From NCBI RefSeq assembly GCF_004570385.1, contig NZ_SPQL01000014.1, positions 1 through 64,000 on the forward strand: a stretch of DNA of 64,000 bases, in the 5' to 3' direction. Source of the stretch: Blastococcus sp. CT_GayMR19 (lineage in GTDB: Bacteria > Actinomycetota > Actinomycetes > Mycobacteriales > Geodermatophilaceae). The translations under genes and the position numbers were made by a program. A model generated the notes under the pieces. It saw only the letters and a list, made by a program, of their open reading frames with translations. It made no database searches and was not told the DNA's origin. Positions 56,656 through 64,000 of this stretch are shown piece after piece (the stretch's first letter is position 1; the number at the start of each line of letters is the position of its first letter).

Positions 56656-58005
56656 CTACTCGCCGGCGACCCAGCGGATCGGCAGCCGCTTCACGCCGCG
56701 CTGGAAGTTGGAGCGCAGCAGCGCCGGGGGGCCGTCGAACCCGACGACGGCCGTCCGGCGGAGCAGCTCGCCGAACAGCGCGCGCATCTGCACGCGGGCG
56801 AGCTGTGCGCCCAGGCAGAAGTGCGGACCGTGGCCGAAGCTCAGGTGCGGGTTGGGTGCGCGTCGGACGTCGAAGCGGTCCGGGTCGTCGAACACCCCCT
56901 CGTCGCGGTTGGCCGACGTGAACGACACGACCACCTTGTCCCCGGCGCGCATCCGGACGCCGTCGAGCTCGGCGTCGGTGGTGGCGGTGCGCCGGAAGAC
57001 CATCACCGGCGTCCACCAGCGCAGCATCTCCTCGACGGCGCCCGGCAGCAGCGACGGGTCGGCGCGCAGGGCGCCCAGCTGCTCCGGGTGCTGCAGGAGC
57101 GCGATCAGCCCGCCGGGCAGCCCGTTGCGCAGGGTCTCGTTCCCGGCGACGGCGAACAGCCAGAACATGTTCTCGAACTCGGCGTCGCTGACCCGGCCGG
57201 CGGAGCCGCCCCGCCCGCCGTCCCCGTCCTCCTGGGCCAGGAGGATCGACATCACGTCGTCGCCCGGTGCGCGCCGCTTCTCCTCGGCCAGCAGCCGGGC
57301 GTAGGCGTAGAGGTCGGGCATGCCGGCCCGCGTGCGCGGGTCGGGCATCCGGCCGTCGGCGCCGGGGGAAGGTCTGAGGGCCAGCGCCTCGCGGGCCATC
57401 GCCGTCCCGGTGGTCCCGTCGAACGCGGCCGACGACGCGTAGTCGGGGTCCTGCCAGCCGATCACGCGGTTGGACCAGTCGAACATCAGCCAGCGGTCCT
57501 CGGGCGGCACGCCGAGGACGTCGGCGAGACTGATCAGCGGCAGCTCGGCGGCGACGTCCTTGGCGAAGTCGCAGCGGCCCTCCTCGGCGCCGTCGATCAT
57601 CCGGTCGACCAGCCGTGCCGCGGTCGCCTCGATGCCGGCGGTGAGCTCGGCCACGGCGCGCGGGGTGAACGAGCGGGACAGCAGCCGCCGGAGCCGGGAG
57701 TGGTCCGGCGGGTCCATGTTCAGCATCATCCGGCGCACCCACGCGAGGTCGGCCGCGTCCCGGACCTGGGTGGCACCCAGCCAGGAGGAGAACGTCGCCG
57801 GGTCGCGCAGCACGCGCTCGACCTCGGCGTGCCGGAGGACCAGCCAGAAACCCGGACCCGCGGCCTGGTCGTGCAGGGCCGGCTCGTCCACCCACGTCAC
57901 CGCCCCCGCGGACCGCAGCCGGCGCAGCGCCTCGAGCGGCGGGCCCTGCTGGTAGGTCGCCGGGTCGACGACGGCGCGGACGTCCGGGGCATCGACGTCG
58001 GACAT
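56656..58005 (-). CDS. cytochrome P450
   Basis: A 449-aa soluble P450. I-helix oxygen motif FAVAGNETLRNGLPGG (A-G-N-E-T), K-helix EEMLRW (E-x-x-R), and heme loop LSFGHGPHFCLGAQLARVQM with the Cys ligand are intact; the N-terminus shows LRRLRSAGAVTWVD and MDPPDHSRLRRLLSRSFTP. The pattern is near bacterial CYP families for terpenoid/steroid hydroxylation. No ferredoxin or reductase gene is adjacent. It is divergent from an ABM/unknown/amidohydrolase operon with 99 bp between starts, so a shared pathway is likely. Confidence 0.95.
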   Translation of the reverse strand: MSDVDAPDVRAVVDPATYQQGPPLEALRRLRSAGAVTWVDEPALHDQAAGPGFWLVLRHAEVERVLRDPATFSSWLGATQVRDAADLAWVRRMMLNMDPPDHSRLRRLLSRSFTPRAVAELTAGIEATAARLVDRMIDGAEEGRCDFAKDVAAELPLISLADVLGVPPEDRWLMFDWSNRVIGWQDPDYASSAAFDGTTGTAMAREALALRPSPGADGRMPDPRTRAGMPDLYAYARLLAEEKRRAPGDDVMSILLAQEDGDGGRGGSAGRVSDAEFENMFWLFAVAGNETLRNGLPGGLIALLQHPEQLGALRADPSLLPGAVEEMLRWWTPVMVFRRTATTDAELDGVRMRAGDKVVVSFTSANRDEGVFDDPDRFDVRRAPNPHLSFGHGPHFCLGAQLARVQMRALFGELLRRTAVVGFDGPPALLRSNFQRGVKRLPIRWVAGE

Positions 58006-58104
58006 GGCGGACCAGCTCCCGATGGGTCGTCGACCTGCGCCTGCGCGGTGGCGCTCCTACCGTATGGGCCACGGTGCACCCGGCGTCCGACCCAGGAGCG
58101 CGAC

Positions 58105-58440
58105 ATGGCCGTCTTCCGCATCCTCGAGGCGAAGGCACGTCCGGGCGGGATCGACCGTCTCGCCGAGCTCCTCGTCACGCAGAACGACCGGGTGGTCGCG
58201 TCCGCGCCCGGGGCCCTGTTCGCCCAGGCGCTGCGCAGCGGCGACCAGGTGCTCGCGGTGTCGAGCTGGGAGAGCACCGAGGCCATGCAGGGCTACCTCG
58301 ACCTGGACGCCACCCGCGAGTTCTACCGGGCGCTGCCGGAGCTGCTCATGGGCATGCCGACCATCCGCACCTACGAGGTGATCGCCCCGGACGGCGGCGG
58401 GGACGGTTGGCAGACCGCCGGACAGGGTGGGCGGCCATGA
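58105..58440 (+). CDS. ABM-domain (antibiotic biosynthesis monooxygenase-like) protein
   Basis: A 111-aa single ABM ferredoxin-like fold: MAVFRILEAKARPGGIDRLAELL, LFAQALRSGDQVLAVSSWESTEAMQGYL, and REFYRALPELLMGMP. ATG 58105 has GGAG about 6 nt upstream. ABM proteins act as cofactor-free oxygenases, heme-degraders or dimerising partners. The next gene overlaps it by 4 bp, so this is the first gene of a four-gene unit divergent from the P450 gene. Confidence 0.82.
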   Translation: MAVFRILEAKARPGGIDRLAELLVTQNDRVVASAPGALFAQALRSGDQVLAVSSWESTEAMQGYLDLDATREFYRALPELLMGMPTIRTYEVIAPDGGGDGWQTAGQGGRP

Positions 58441-59111
58441 CCTGGTACTACCCGAAGGGCTGGACCGACCAGGAGGACGGCGTCGAGCAGGTCGTGATCC
58501 ACTACGTCTGCACGCCGCCGGAGCAGTGGCCGGACTGGTCGTGGGGGCACGAGTCCCGGGTGCTCGAGGACCGCGGCGGCTTCCCGCGGAACCGGCTGAA
58601 GGTGCTGCGCATGCCGCGCGACGTCTGGGACATCCAGCACGGCCGGTCGACTCCCGAGTACCGCTTCCACTACTACTTCGAGGTCTTCCAGAACGGCCAC
58701 CGCTGGACGACGGACCGGTTCACCGAGGACATCGTGTACCGCGACCTCGAGTACGTCGACGACCACGGCTGGACGACCAACATCTGCATCTACTGGTCCG
58801 TGGGTGACTGGTCGGCCCCGGTCTACAGCCCGATGGAGGACCCCCGCTTCCCGGTCGACTCCGAGTTCCGGGCCACGAAGTACTACTCGTACCAGGACAA
58901 GGAGCGTTTCCACCACGACAAGTTCTGGATGCTGCAGTCGATGGAGCGGCCGCACCGGTGGCGGTCGCGCATGTACGGGCCGCGCGGGACCACGCTGGTC
59001 CAGCAGTACCACGTCGGGCGGATGTACCCGCCGGAGGAGAAGGACGAGTTCTGGCTGGGCCCCGACGGCCGGTCCGCCCCCGGCGGCAACTACTGGGTCC
59101 ACGCCCTCTAG
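58437..59111 (+). CDS. unknown protein, paralogue A of a tandem pair
   Basis: A 224-aa, Trp/Tyr/His-rich protein with no recognised family. Motifs shared with the next gene are: IHYVCTPPEQWPDW (HY-x-x-T-x-P...PDW), a Y-x-F-H-Y-Y-F strand, FTEDIVYRDLEYVDD followed by GWTTNICIYWSVGD, and YGPRG near the end followed by QYHVGRM. Many alternating aromatic residues suggest a beta-sandwich. No signal peptide or membrane span. ATG 58437 overlaps the ABM gene stop. It is likely a small-molecule-binding or subunit protein of the P450 pathway; this is inference. Confidence 0.8.
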   Translation: MTWYYPKGWTDQEDGVEQVVIHYVCTPPEQWPDWSWGHESRVLEDRGGFPRNRLKVLRMPRDVWDIQHGRSTPEYRFHYYFEVFQNGHRWTTDRFTEDIVYRDLEYVDDHGWTTNICIYWSVGDWSAPVYSPMEDPRFPVDSEFRATKYYSYQDKERFHHDKFWMLQSMERPHRWRSRMYGPRGTTLVQQYHVGRMYPPEEKDEFWLGPDGRSAPGGNYWVHAL

Positions 59112-59160
59112 CGCCCAGCCCAGTGCCCGAGTCGTCGTCCCGTCCGATCGCGAGGTGCCC

Positions 59161-59829
59161 GTGAGTGAACTGACCGCGGCCGTCAGGGCCGAGACCGAGC
59201 AGCTGTTCGGCCTGCGCCGGACGTGGGTGGACACCGTGCCGGGGATCGAGATGGTGCAGGTCCACTACGCCTGGACGGCGCCGGGACGGGAGCCGGACTG
59301 GGAGGCCGCCGACACGCGCGTGCTCACCCCCAGCGAGGACTCGCCCGGCCTGCGGACCGCGGTCATCGAGGTGCCGAGGCAGGTCGACGGGAGCCGCGAG
59401 TACCTGCTGCACCACTTCTTCTTCCTCGTCACCGGGGACGAGTCGAGCACCTCGCCGGTGCTCACCGAGGAGATCGTCGCCCGCGAGATCACCTACACCG
59501 ACGACACCGGGGCGTGGACCCACGTGGGCATCGGCTGGGGCGTCTCACCGGGCCTGCCCGACCTCGCGGCGCCGAACTACACCGCGGCCGCCATGGAGGG
59601 GCTCTCCTTCGAGGACGCCGGGGCGGGGGCGCCGGCCGAGCCCGCGCCGATCCACGAGTTCGTGCGGGCCCAGCCGCTCCCGCACGTCTTCCACGGCCTC
59701 GTGTGGGGTCCGCGCGGCTTCGACCTGGGCTACGTGTTCCACCTGGTGCGGGCCGGCGGCCCGCGACCCGAGGACGACACGGAGGTGTGGGAGGACAACG
59801 GCGGGAGCGGGTGGACCATCAGGCTGTGA
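59161..59829 (+). CDS. unknown protein, paralogue B of a tandem pair
   Basis: A 222-aa acidic protein that aligns along its length with the preceding gene: VHYAWTAPGREPDWEA, EYLLHHFFFLVTG, LTEEIVAREITYTDD followed by GAWTHVGIGWG, and VWGPRGFDLGYVFHLVR. Identity is modest but the order of motifs is the same, so the two look like an old tandem duplication and may form a heterodimer. GTG 59161 (GAGG 5 nt upstream). It overlaps the fused amidohydrolase gene by 4 bp (GTGA). Confidence 0.8.
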   Translation: MSELTAAVRAETEQLFGLRRTWVDTVPGIEMVQVHYAWTAPGREPDWEAADTRVLTPSEDSPGLRTAVIEVPRQVDGSREYLLHHFFFLVTGDESSTSPVLTEEIVAREITYTDDTGAWTHVGIGWGVSPGLPDLAAPNYTAAAMEGLSFEDAGAGAPAEPAPIHEFVRAQPLPHVFHGLVWGPRGFDLGYVFHLVRAGGPRPEDDTEVWEDNGGSGWTIRL

Positions 59830-61460
59830 CCGCCCCGGACCCCCGTCTCCCGCTGGAGTGGATCTCGCCGGCCGGGGATCGCACGCCGGGCGGCCGGGTC
59901 CGCTACCGCGGCTCCCTCGCGGCGTCCGACCGCCCGCTGCACCTGCACCTCGGCTTCGACGGCTCGCCGCCACCGTTCCGGGACGTGGTCCTGGAACGGG
60001 AGGACGACGGTAGCTGGACCGCGGAGATCCCCGACACCGACGGGCACGTCCTCCTCGACTGCGCCGTCTCCGCGTCGCCCGACTACTGGGACAACAACGC
60101 CGGCGCCAACTACCGGCTGTGGGTCGGCCTGGACCCGGTCGACGCGCACGTCCACGCGCGCAGTCCCGGCCTCGACCCGATGGGCCTCGACAGCCTGCGG
60201 ATCGCCCTCGCCTCCGGCGGCATGACCCACGGGCTGGTGTCGTGGCAGGACAACGACTTCGTCGACCGGGCGACGCGCGGACTTCCCTGGCTGACCCGGC
60301 TGGTGTGGGTGAGCCCCGGCGGCCCGGGAGTCGACGACGTCCGCCGGCGGCTGACCGGTGGCGCGGTCGGGCTGAAGCTGCACCCCTCCTACGACGAGTA
60401 CCCGGCGGACGCGCCCGGCCTGGACCCCTTCCTGGAGGTCGCGGCCGAGGCGGGGGTCCCCGTCGCGGTGCACACTGCTCCCGGTCCCTCCGATCCCGAC
60501 CTCATCCGCAGGCTGGCCGACCGGTTCCCGCAGGTGCCGTTCGTGCTCTACCACACGTTCCTCGGCCATCCGGAGGGTCGCCGCCGGGCCGCCCGGCACG
60601 CCCAGGAGATGCCGAACCTGCACCTCGAGACCTCCTGGTGCCGCTCGGAGGAGGTGCGGCGGCTGATCGACGAGGTCGGGGCCGGCCGGGTGCTGTTCGG
60701 ATCCGACGCCGCCGTGGACGGGCCGGTGCACTTCGTCCGCTCGCCGCCCAACATCGAGATGACGGAGAACTACAACCAGAGCCTGCTGCGCCTGGCCCGG
60801 CAGCTGCCGGCGGAGACCCTCCGGGCCCTGCTCGAGGACAACACGAGGCGACTCTTCGGCCTGGCGGCGCCCGAGCGGCCGGAGCAGGCCCCCGAGGACG
60901 TCCGGGCGCTGTTCGCCGACGCGCTCGCGATGGCCGGGTCCGTCATCGCGGCGGTGGGGCCGGGCGACCTCGAGCGGCCGACGGCCTGCGCCGGCTGGGA
61001 CGTGCGCGACGTGCTCGGGCATCTCGTGGCCACCGTCCGGCAGGCGGAGCAGGTGGCCCGGGGAGCGGGGCCGCCGAGGGCCGGCGTGGCACGCCTCGAG
61101 CGGCGGGACCGGTGGGGACCGACCTTCGACGCGGCCGCGCGCAAGGCGAGGCTCGCGTGGGCCGACGGGGCCCCCGTGCCGGCCGACGTCCGGGTGCCCT
61201 GGGGGCTCGTGCCGGCACCGGTCGCCCTGGCCGGCTTCGTCCTCGAGCTGGTCGCGCACACGCACGACGTCGCCGGGAGCATCGGCCGCACGGAGCTGCT
61301 CGACGACCGGCTCGGGACCGCGGCCCTCGGGATCGCCGAGCGGTTCCTGCCCGCCGCCCTCCGGAGCGACGGGGCGGCGTTCGCCGGGCCGGTGCAGGTT
61401 CCGCCGACCGCCGGCGTCTACGCGCGGCTCGCCGCGTTCCTCGGCCGCGCGCAGCGCTGA
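59826..61460 (+). CDS. amidohydrolase fused to N-terminal beta-domain and C-terminal MDMPI domain
   Basis: A 544-aa three-part protein from GTG 59826. Residues about 1-100 look like a CBM25-type/E-set beta-domain (LHLHLGFDGSPPPFRDVVL, YWDNNAGANYRLWV). Residues 104-350 are amidohydrolase 2: DAHVHARSPG (HxH at 108-110), GLKLHPSYDEYPA, VAVHTAPGPSDPD, VLFGSDAAVDGP. Residues about 357-540 are an MDMPI_N-type four-helix domain: RPTACAGWDVRDVLGHLVAT and VLELVAHTHDVAGSIG. The first supplies binding, the second metal-dependent hydrolysis or decarboxylation, the third possibly a thiol-dependent step. I know of no characterised protein of this build. Confidence 0.82.
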   Translation: MTAPDPRLPLEWISPAGDRTPGGRVRYRGSLAASDRPLHLHLGFDGSPPPFRDVVLEREDDGSWTAEIPDTDGHVLLDCAVSASPDYWDNNAGANYRLWVGLDPVDAHVHARSPGLDPMGLDSLRIALASGGMTHGLVSWQDNDFVDRATRGLPWLTRLVWVSPGGPGVDDVRRRLTGGAVGLKLHPSYDEYPADAPGLDPFLEVAAEAGVPVAVHTAPGPSDPDLIRRLADRFPQVPFVLYHTFLGHPEGRRRAARHAQEMPNLHLETSWCRSEEVRRLIDEVGAGRVLFGSDAAVDGPVHFVRSPPNIEMTENYNQSLLRLARQLPAETLRALLEDNTRRLFGLAAPERPEQAPEDVRALFADALAMAGSVIAAVGPGDLERPTACAGWDVRDVLGHLVATVRQAEQVARGAGPPRAGVARLERRDRWGPTFDAAARKARLAWADGAPVPADVRVPWGLVPAPVALAGFVLELVAHTHDVAGSIGRTELLDDRLGTAALGIAERFLPAALRSDGAAFAGPVQVPPTAGVYARLAAFLGRAQR

Positions 61461-61463
61461 CGG

Positions 61464-61607
61464 TCAGCGGCGCGTGGCCAGGACCGCGATCTCGTGGGCC
61501 GACTCGACGGTCGGCGCGGAGGCCAGGGCGTGCCCGAGCGCGCGCTCGTTCCGGTGCTGGTCGCGGTGGGACCGGTGCCGGGCGAGGACGGAGCGGAGGG
61601 TGGTCAT
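61464..61607 (-). CDS. 47-aa conserved-looking small protein
   Basis: A 47-aa polar protein (MTTLRSVLARHRSHRDQHR, NERALGHALASAPTVESAHE, IAVLATRR) from ATG 61607, which has GGAAGGA about 8 nt upstream. The strong ribosome site, the 32-bp distance to the GNAT gene stop and the unbroken codon pattern support a real gene. Short Arg/His-rich actinobacterial proteins of this type are common and unassigned. Too short to be found by usual length limits. Confidence 0.65.
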   Translation of the reverse strand: MTTLRSVLARHRSHRDQHRNERALGHALASAPTVESAHEIAVLATRR

Positions 61608-61639
61608 GACGGATCCTTCCGAATTCAGGTGAGGCGACT

Positions 61640-62113
61640 TCAGGAAAGGGGACTGACGACGGCGTAGACGTCGTCGTCACGGACGAACGTCGCCTCCGGG
61701 AGGAGGCGACGGATGAGCCACTGGATGCGGTCGTTGTCGGGCTGCACGGTGGCGGTGAGGGTCGTGACGCCCCGCGAGCGGGCCAGCGCGAAGAGCTCGG
61801 AGAGCAGCTGACGGCCGAGGCCGACGCCCTGCCACGCGTCCTCGACGACGACGGCGAACTCCGCCGTCGACGGGTCGGCGGGGGAGCGGTCGTAGCGGGC
61901 GACACCCACCACGTCGCCGCCCACGTCGGCGACGACCGCCTCGCGCAGGTCGTGATCCACGTCGACGAGCCGGTGGACGGCGTCCGGCGGGAGGCCGTGC
62001 AGCGGGGCGTGGAACCGGCGGTAGACCGCCTCGCGCGACAGCCGCGGCCAGAGCCGGTGGAACCGCGGCTCGTCGTCGAGCTGCACGGGCCGGGTCGCGA
62101 TCGCGAGATCCAT
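61640..62113 (-). CDS. GNAT family N-acetyltransferase
   Basis: A 157-aa GNAT: RPVQLDDEPRFHRLWPRLS, REAVYRRFHAPLHGLPPD, then VVGVARYDRSPADPSTAEFAVVVEDAWQGVGLGRQLL, where QGVGLG is the acetyl-CoA loop (seen as DAWQGVGLGRQLL), and LTATVQPDNDRIQWLIRR. This pattern resembles the acetyltransferase domains that modify protein lysines in response to cAMP or amino acids, but here it is a lone domain. It is divergent from the HxlR regulator, which probably controls it. ATG 62113. Confidence 0.88.
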   Translation of the reverse strand: MDLAIATRPVQLDDEPRFHRLWPRLSREAVYRRFHAPLHGLPPDAVHRLVDVDHDLREAVVADVGGDVVGVARYDRSPADPSTAEFAVVVEDAWQGVGLGRQLLSELFALARSRGVTTLTATVQPDNDRIQWLIRRLLPEATFVRDDDVYAVVSPLS

Positions 62114-62125
62114 CTCCGCCTCCTG

Positions 62126-62176
62126 GGTTCGTGACCTGAACTCTGCTCCTCCGATCGAGGTTCGTCAAGTGAACTC
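62126..62176. promoter_or_regulatory. paired operators for the HxlR regulator
   Basis: GGTTCGTGACCTGAACTC (62126-62143) and GGTTCGTCAAGTGAACTC (62159-62176) are an 18-bp direct repeat, 15 of 18 identical, 33 bp apart. Each copy contains GTTC-N7-GAAC, the kind of inverted repeat expected of a dimeric winged-helix protein. They lie between the divergent GNAT and HxlR starts. A TATGCT -10-like hexamer (62185-62190) precedes the HxlR GTG by only about 6 nt, so that gene may be nearly leaderless. Confidence 0.65.
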
Positions 62177-62196
62177 AGCAGGGTTATGCTGCGGAT

Positions 62197-62655
62197 GTGA
62201 GCGAGCCCTCCTACGACCGGTCCCGGTGCTCCGTCGCCGGCACCCTCTCGGTGATCGGCGAGAAGTGGAGCCTGCTCGTGCTGCGGGAGGCCTTCCTCGG
62301 CGTCCGGCGGTTCGCCGACTTCCAGCGGATCCTCGGGGCGCCCAAGGCGGTGCTGACCGACCGGCTGACGACCCTGGTGGCGGCCGGCATCTTCGCGCGC
62401 GTGCCCTATCAGGCCGACGGGGAGCGGCAGCGTCACGAGTACCGGCTGACCGACAAGGGCCGCGACCTCTATCCCACCGTGGTCGCGCTGATGCAGTGGG
62501 GCGACCGCTACCTCGCCGAGCCGGGTGCCGCGCCGCTCGCGCTCGAGCACCGGGACTGCGGTGCCGCCATCCGGCTGGAGCTCACCTGCGAGGCCGGCCA
62601 CCCGGTGGCCGGTCCCCGCGACGTCCGGCCGGTGCGCCGGACCGCGACCGGCTGA
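62197..62655 (+). CDS. HxlR family winged-helix regulator
   Basis: A 152-aa protein: RCSVAGTLSVIGEKWSLLVLREAFLGVRRFADFQ is the HxlR core (key part: GEKWSLLVLREAF), with LTDRLTTLVAAGIFARVPY and HEYRLTDKGRDLYPTVVALMQWGDRY. The conserved Cys near residue 11 (R-C-S) is the redox- or aldehyde-reactive residue in HxlR/QorR-type members. GTG 62197. It probably binds the paired GTTC-N7-GAAC sites and controls the divergent GNAT and small-protein genes and itself. Confidence 0.92.
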   Translation: MSEPSYDRSRCSVAGTLSVIGEKWSLLVLREAFLGVRRFADFQRILGAPKAVLTDRLTTLVAAGIFARVPYQADGERQRHEYRLTDKGRDLYPTVVALMQWGDRYLAEPGAAPLALEHRDCGAAIRLELTCEAGHPVAGPRDVRPVRRTATG

Positions 62656-62777
62656 CGTCCGGTCGGTCCCTGCGGCGCTCGCGGCACCGGGCGCCCGCCC
62701 GGACGGGGCTGCGACGGGCGGCAGGACACGACCGGGCGGCGTAGCGTCCGGAGGACCGTCGTTTCCAGGGGACGTCG

Positions 62778-64000
62778 ATGGCTCTGCTCCGCCGGATCGA
62801 GGCCGCGCGCGGCGCGGCGGCCACTGCTGCGCGCCTGGCCGTGACGGGGGCCGTGCTCGCCTCCGTGCCCGCTGTCGCGACCGTCGGGTTGCTCGCGGAG
62901 CCCACCCGGTTCGCCGGGCGGCTCGCCCGCGCCGCGGCCGACACCACGGCCGCCGTCGCCGGCGGCTCCCTGCACCTCGCCAAGGCTGCCGCCGTGTCCG
63001 GGACGCGTGCCGTCGGCACGGTGGTGACCGGCTCCGACCCGATTCCCGACGGGCACGTCCGGCACCTCGCCGACGTCGCCCGCAGCATGCTGGAGCCGCC
63101 GCTCGCCCGGCACACCCGCCGGATCTGGGCCGACCGCGGACACGTGCACATCGAGGTCGCCGCCCCCTCCGCGGAGGAGCAGCCGGAGATCCGCCGGGCC
63201 CTCCGCCGTCACCTGGAGCGCCTCGAGGGCGTCGAATGGGCGACGGTCAACGACGTCGTCGGCCGGGTGCTGATCGGGATCGACGACCGGCGGGTCTCCG
63301 TCGAGGAGGTCGTCGGCGTCGTCACCGCGATCGAGCAGGCCCGCGGGGCACGGCAGGTCTTCCCGCAGCGGCTCGACCACCCGGCGGACCTCGAGCCACT
63401 CCTGGCCGCGGTCCTCACCGCCGCGGTGGACGCCGCCGCGGTCGGGGTCGCCTTCGCCGGCAAGGTGCTGCCGGTGCCGGCGGTCACCCGGCACATCACG
63501 CTCGCCATCGCCCTGCTGGATTCCCAGCAGTGGCTGAAGGACGCGCTGGAGGCGCGGATCGGGCCGGTGGGCACCGACCTCGCCTTCGCCGGGACGAGCG
63601 CGCTGCTGCACGCCCTCACCCAGAGCCCGACGGTGCCCGCGATCAATGCGGCCGCCGCCCTGCAGCAGGCGCTGGAGATCCGCGCCCGACGCCAGGTGTG
63701 GCGACGTCGCGAGCCGGAGCTGTGCCGGCCCGAACCGGAGCAGGATCCCGCCGAGCCGGTCGAACCGCCGGGGACCCGTCCCGGACCGCTGCCCAAGGGC
63801 CCCATCGAGACCTACCGCGCCCGCCTCGGCCCGACAGCACTCGGCGGCGCGGCAGTGCTCCTGCCCCTGACCCGGCGTCCCGGCCGGTCGGCCGACCTGC
63901 TCAAGGCGCTGACCCCCAAGGCCGCGCTGCTCGGCCGCGAGTCGTTCGCCGCCGCGGCCGACTTCCTCATGTGCCGCCGCGACGTCCTGCCGATGGACGG
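62778..64000 (+). CDS. CtpI-like P-type cation-transporting ATPase, N-terminal part (partial)
   Basis: ATG 62778 (AGGGG 7 nt upstream) opens a frame that runs off the window after 407 codons. The N-terminus has hydrophobic and Ala-rich segments, then HVHIEVAAPSAEEQPEIRRAL and EGVEWATVNDVVGRVLIGID, degenerate heavy-metal-associated-like domains, and later LLPLTRRPGRSADLLKALTPKAALLGRESFAAA. This order is that of the large mycobacterial CtpI/CtpH-type P-ATPases (about 1,500 aa). The phosphorylation site DKTGT is outside the window. Ion unknown. Confidence 0.82.
   Translation, partial: MALLRRIEAARGAAATAARLAVTGAVLASVPAVATVGLLAEPTRFAGRLARAAADTTAAVAGGSLHLAKAAAVSGTRAVGTVVTGSDPIPDGHVRHLADVARSMLEPPLARHTRRIWADRGHVHIEVAAPSAEEQPEIRRALRRHLERLEGVEWATVNDVVGRVLIGIDDRRVSVEEVVGVVTAIEQARGARQVFPQRLDHPADLEPLLAAVLTAAVDAAAVGVAFAGKVLPVPAVTRHITLAIALLDSQQWLKDALEARIGPVGTDLAFAGTSALLHALTQSPTVPAINAAAALQQALEIRARRQVWRRREPELCRPEPEQDPAEPVEPPGTRPGPLPKGPIETYRARLGPTALGGAAVLLPLTRRPGRSADLLKALTPKAALLGRESFAAAADFLMCRRDVLPMD

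Overview
This 64 kb window is very GC-rich, gene-dense DNA. It has many 4-bp ATGA/GTGA gene overlaps and frequent GTG starts. Actinobacterial hallmarks include a mycothiol-type MDMPI domain, CtpI-type P-ATPase, DUF2252, MEDS sensors and a TetR-controlled paa cluster. I infer an aerobic soil or rock actinomycete, most likely Geodermatophilaceae-like (Blastococcus/Geodermatophilus/Modestobacter). That placement is inference; there is no rRNA gene to confirm it. I saw no tRNA, rRNA, CRISPR array, transposase or phage genes.

Layout. 1-10.3 kb: end of a lytic-transglycosylase protein, a DUF72 protein, two helical proteins sharing a CTAG stop, a GNAT enzyme, a dicarboxylate symporter, a MEDS-STAS/MEDS-ATPase partner-switching pair, PntAB transhydrogenase and an LRR lipoprotein. 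10.5-18.9 kb: a PAS-GGDEF-EAL protein coupled to an HDOD protein, a two-subunit acyl-CoA dehydrogenase, small membrane proteins, a CPBP protease and DUF2252. 18.9-27.5 kb: 4-hydroxybenzoate to beta-ketoadipate catabolism (pobA, IclR regulator, pcaHGBDC, pcaIJ, an amidohydrolase). 27.6-46.6 kb: mostly housekeeping and stress genes (third MEDS protein, aldehyde dehydrogenase, RF3, pyridoxal kinase, cysteine dioxygenase/rhodanese, FNT channel, RNase J), a patatin/metallo-beta-lactamase gene pair, and 4-hydroxyphenylpyruvate dioxygenase with a divergent Lrp regulator. 46.7-56.6 kb: phenylacetate catabolism (thioesterase, paaEDCBA, paaK, paaR, paaZ, MFS transporter). 56.6-61.5 kb: an unrecognised catabolic-looking cluster made of a P450 and, divergent from it, an ABM protein, two paralogous unknown proteins and an amidohydrolase fused to a binding-type N-domain and an MDMPI C-domain. 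61.5-64 kb: a 47-aa protein, a GNAT enzyme, an HxlR regulator and the start of a CtpI-like ATPase.

How it works together: three aromatic funnels (4-hydroxybenzoate/protocatechuate, 4-hydroxyphenylpyruvate/homogentisate, phenylacetyl-CoA) each have their own regulator (IclR, Lrp, TetR).

Most novel observations: (a) the P450/ABM/twin-unknown/amidohydrolase-fusion cluster; (b) a 155-bp insertion between pcaH and pcaG, bounded by 10-bp direct repeats, that carries a 51-codon ORF and keeps TGATG coupling on both sides; (c) intergenic twin-palindrome elements with a fixed 33-34 bp centre-to-centre spacing at four loci; (d) paired operators for PaaR and for the HxlR regulator; (e) the patatin/MBL pair; (f) a MEDS-STAS protein lacking the usual phospho-acceptor.
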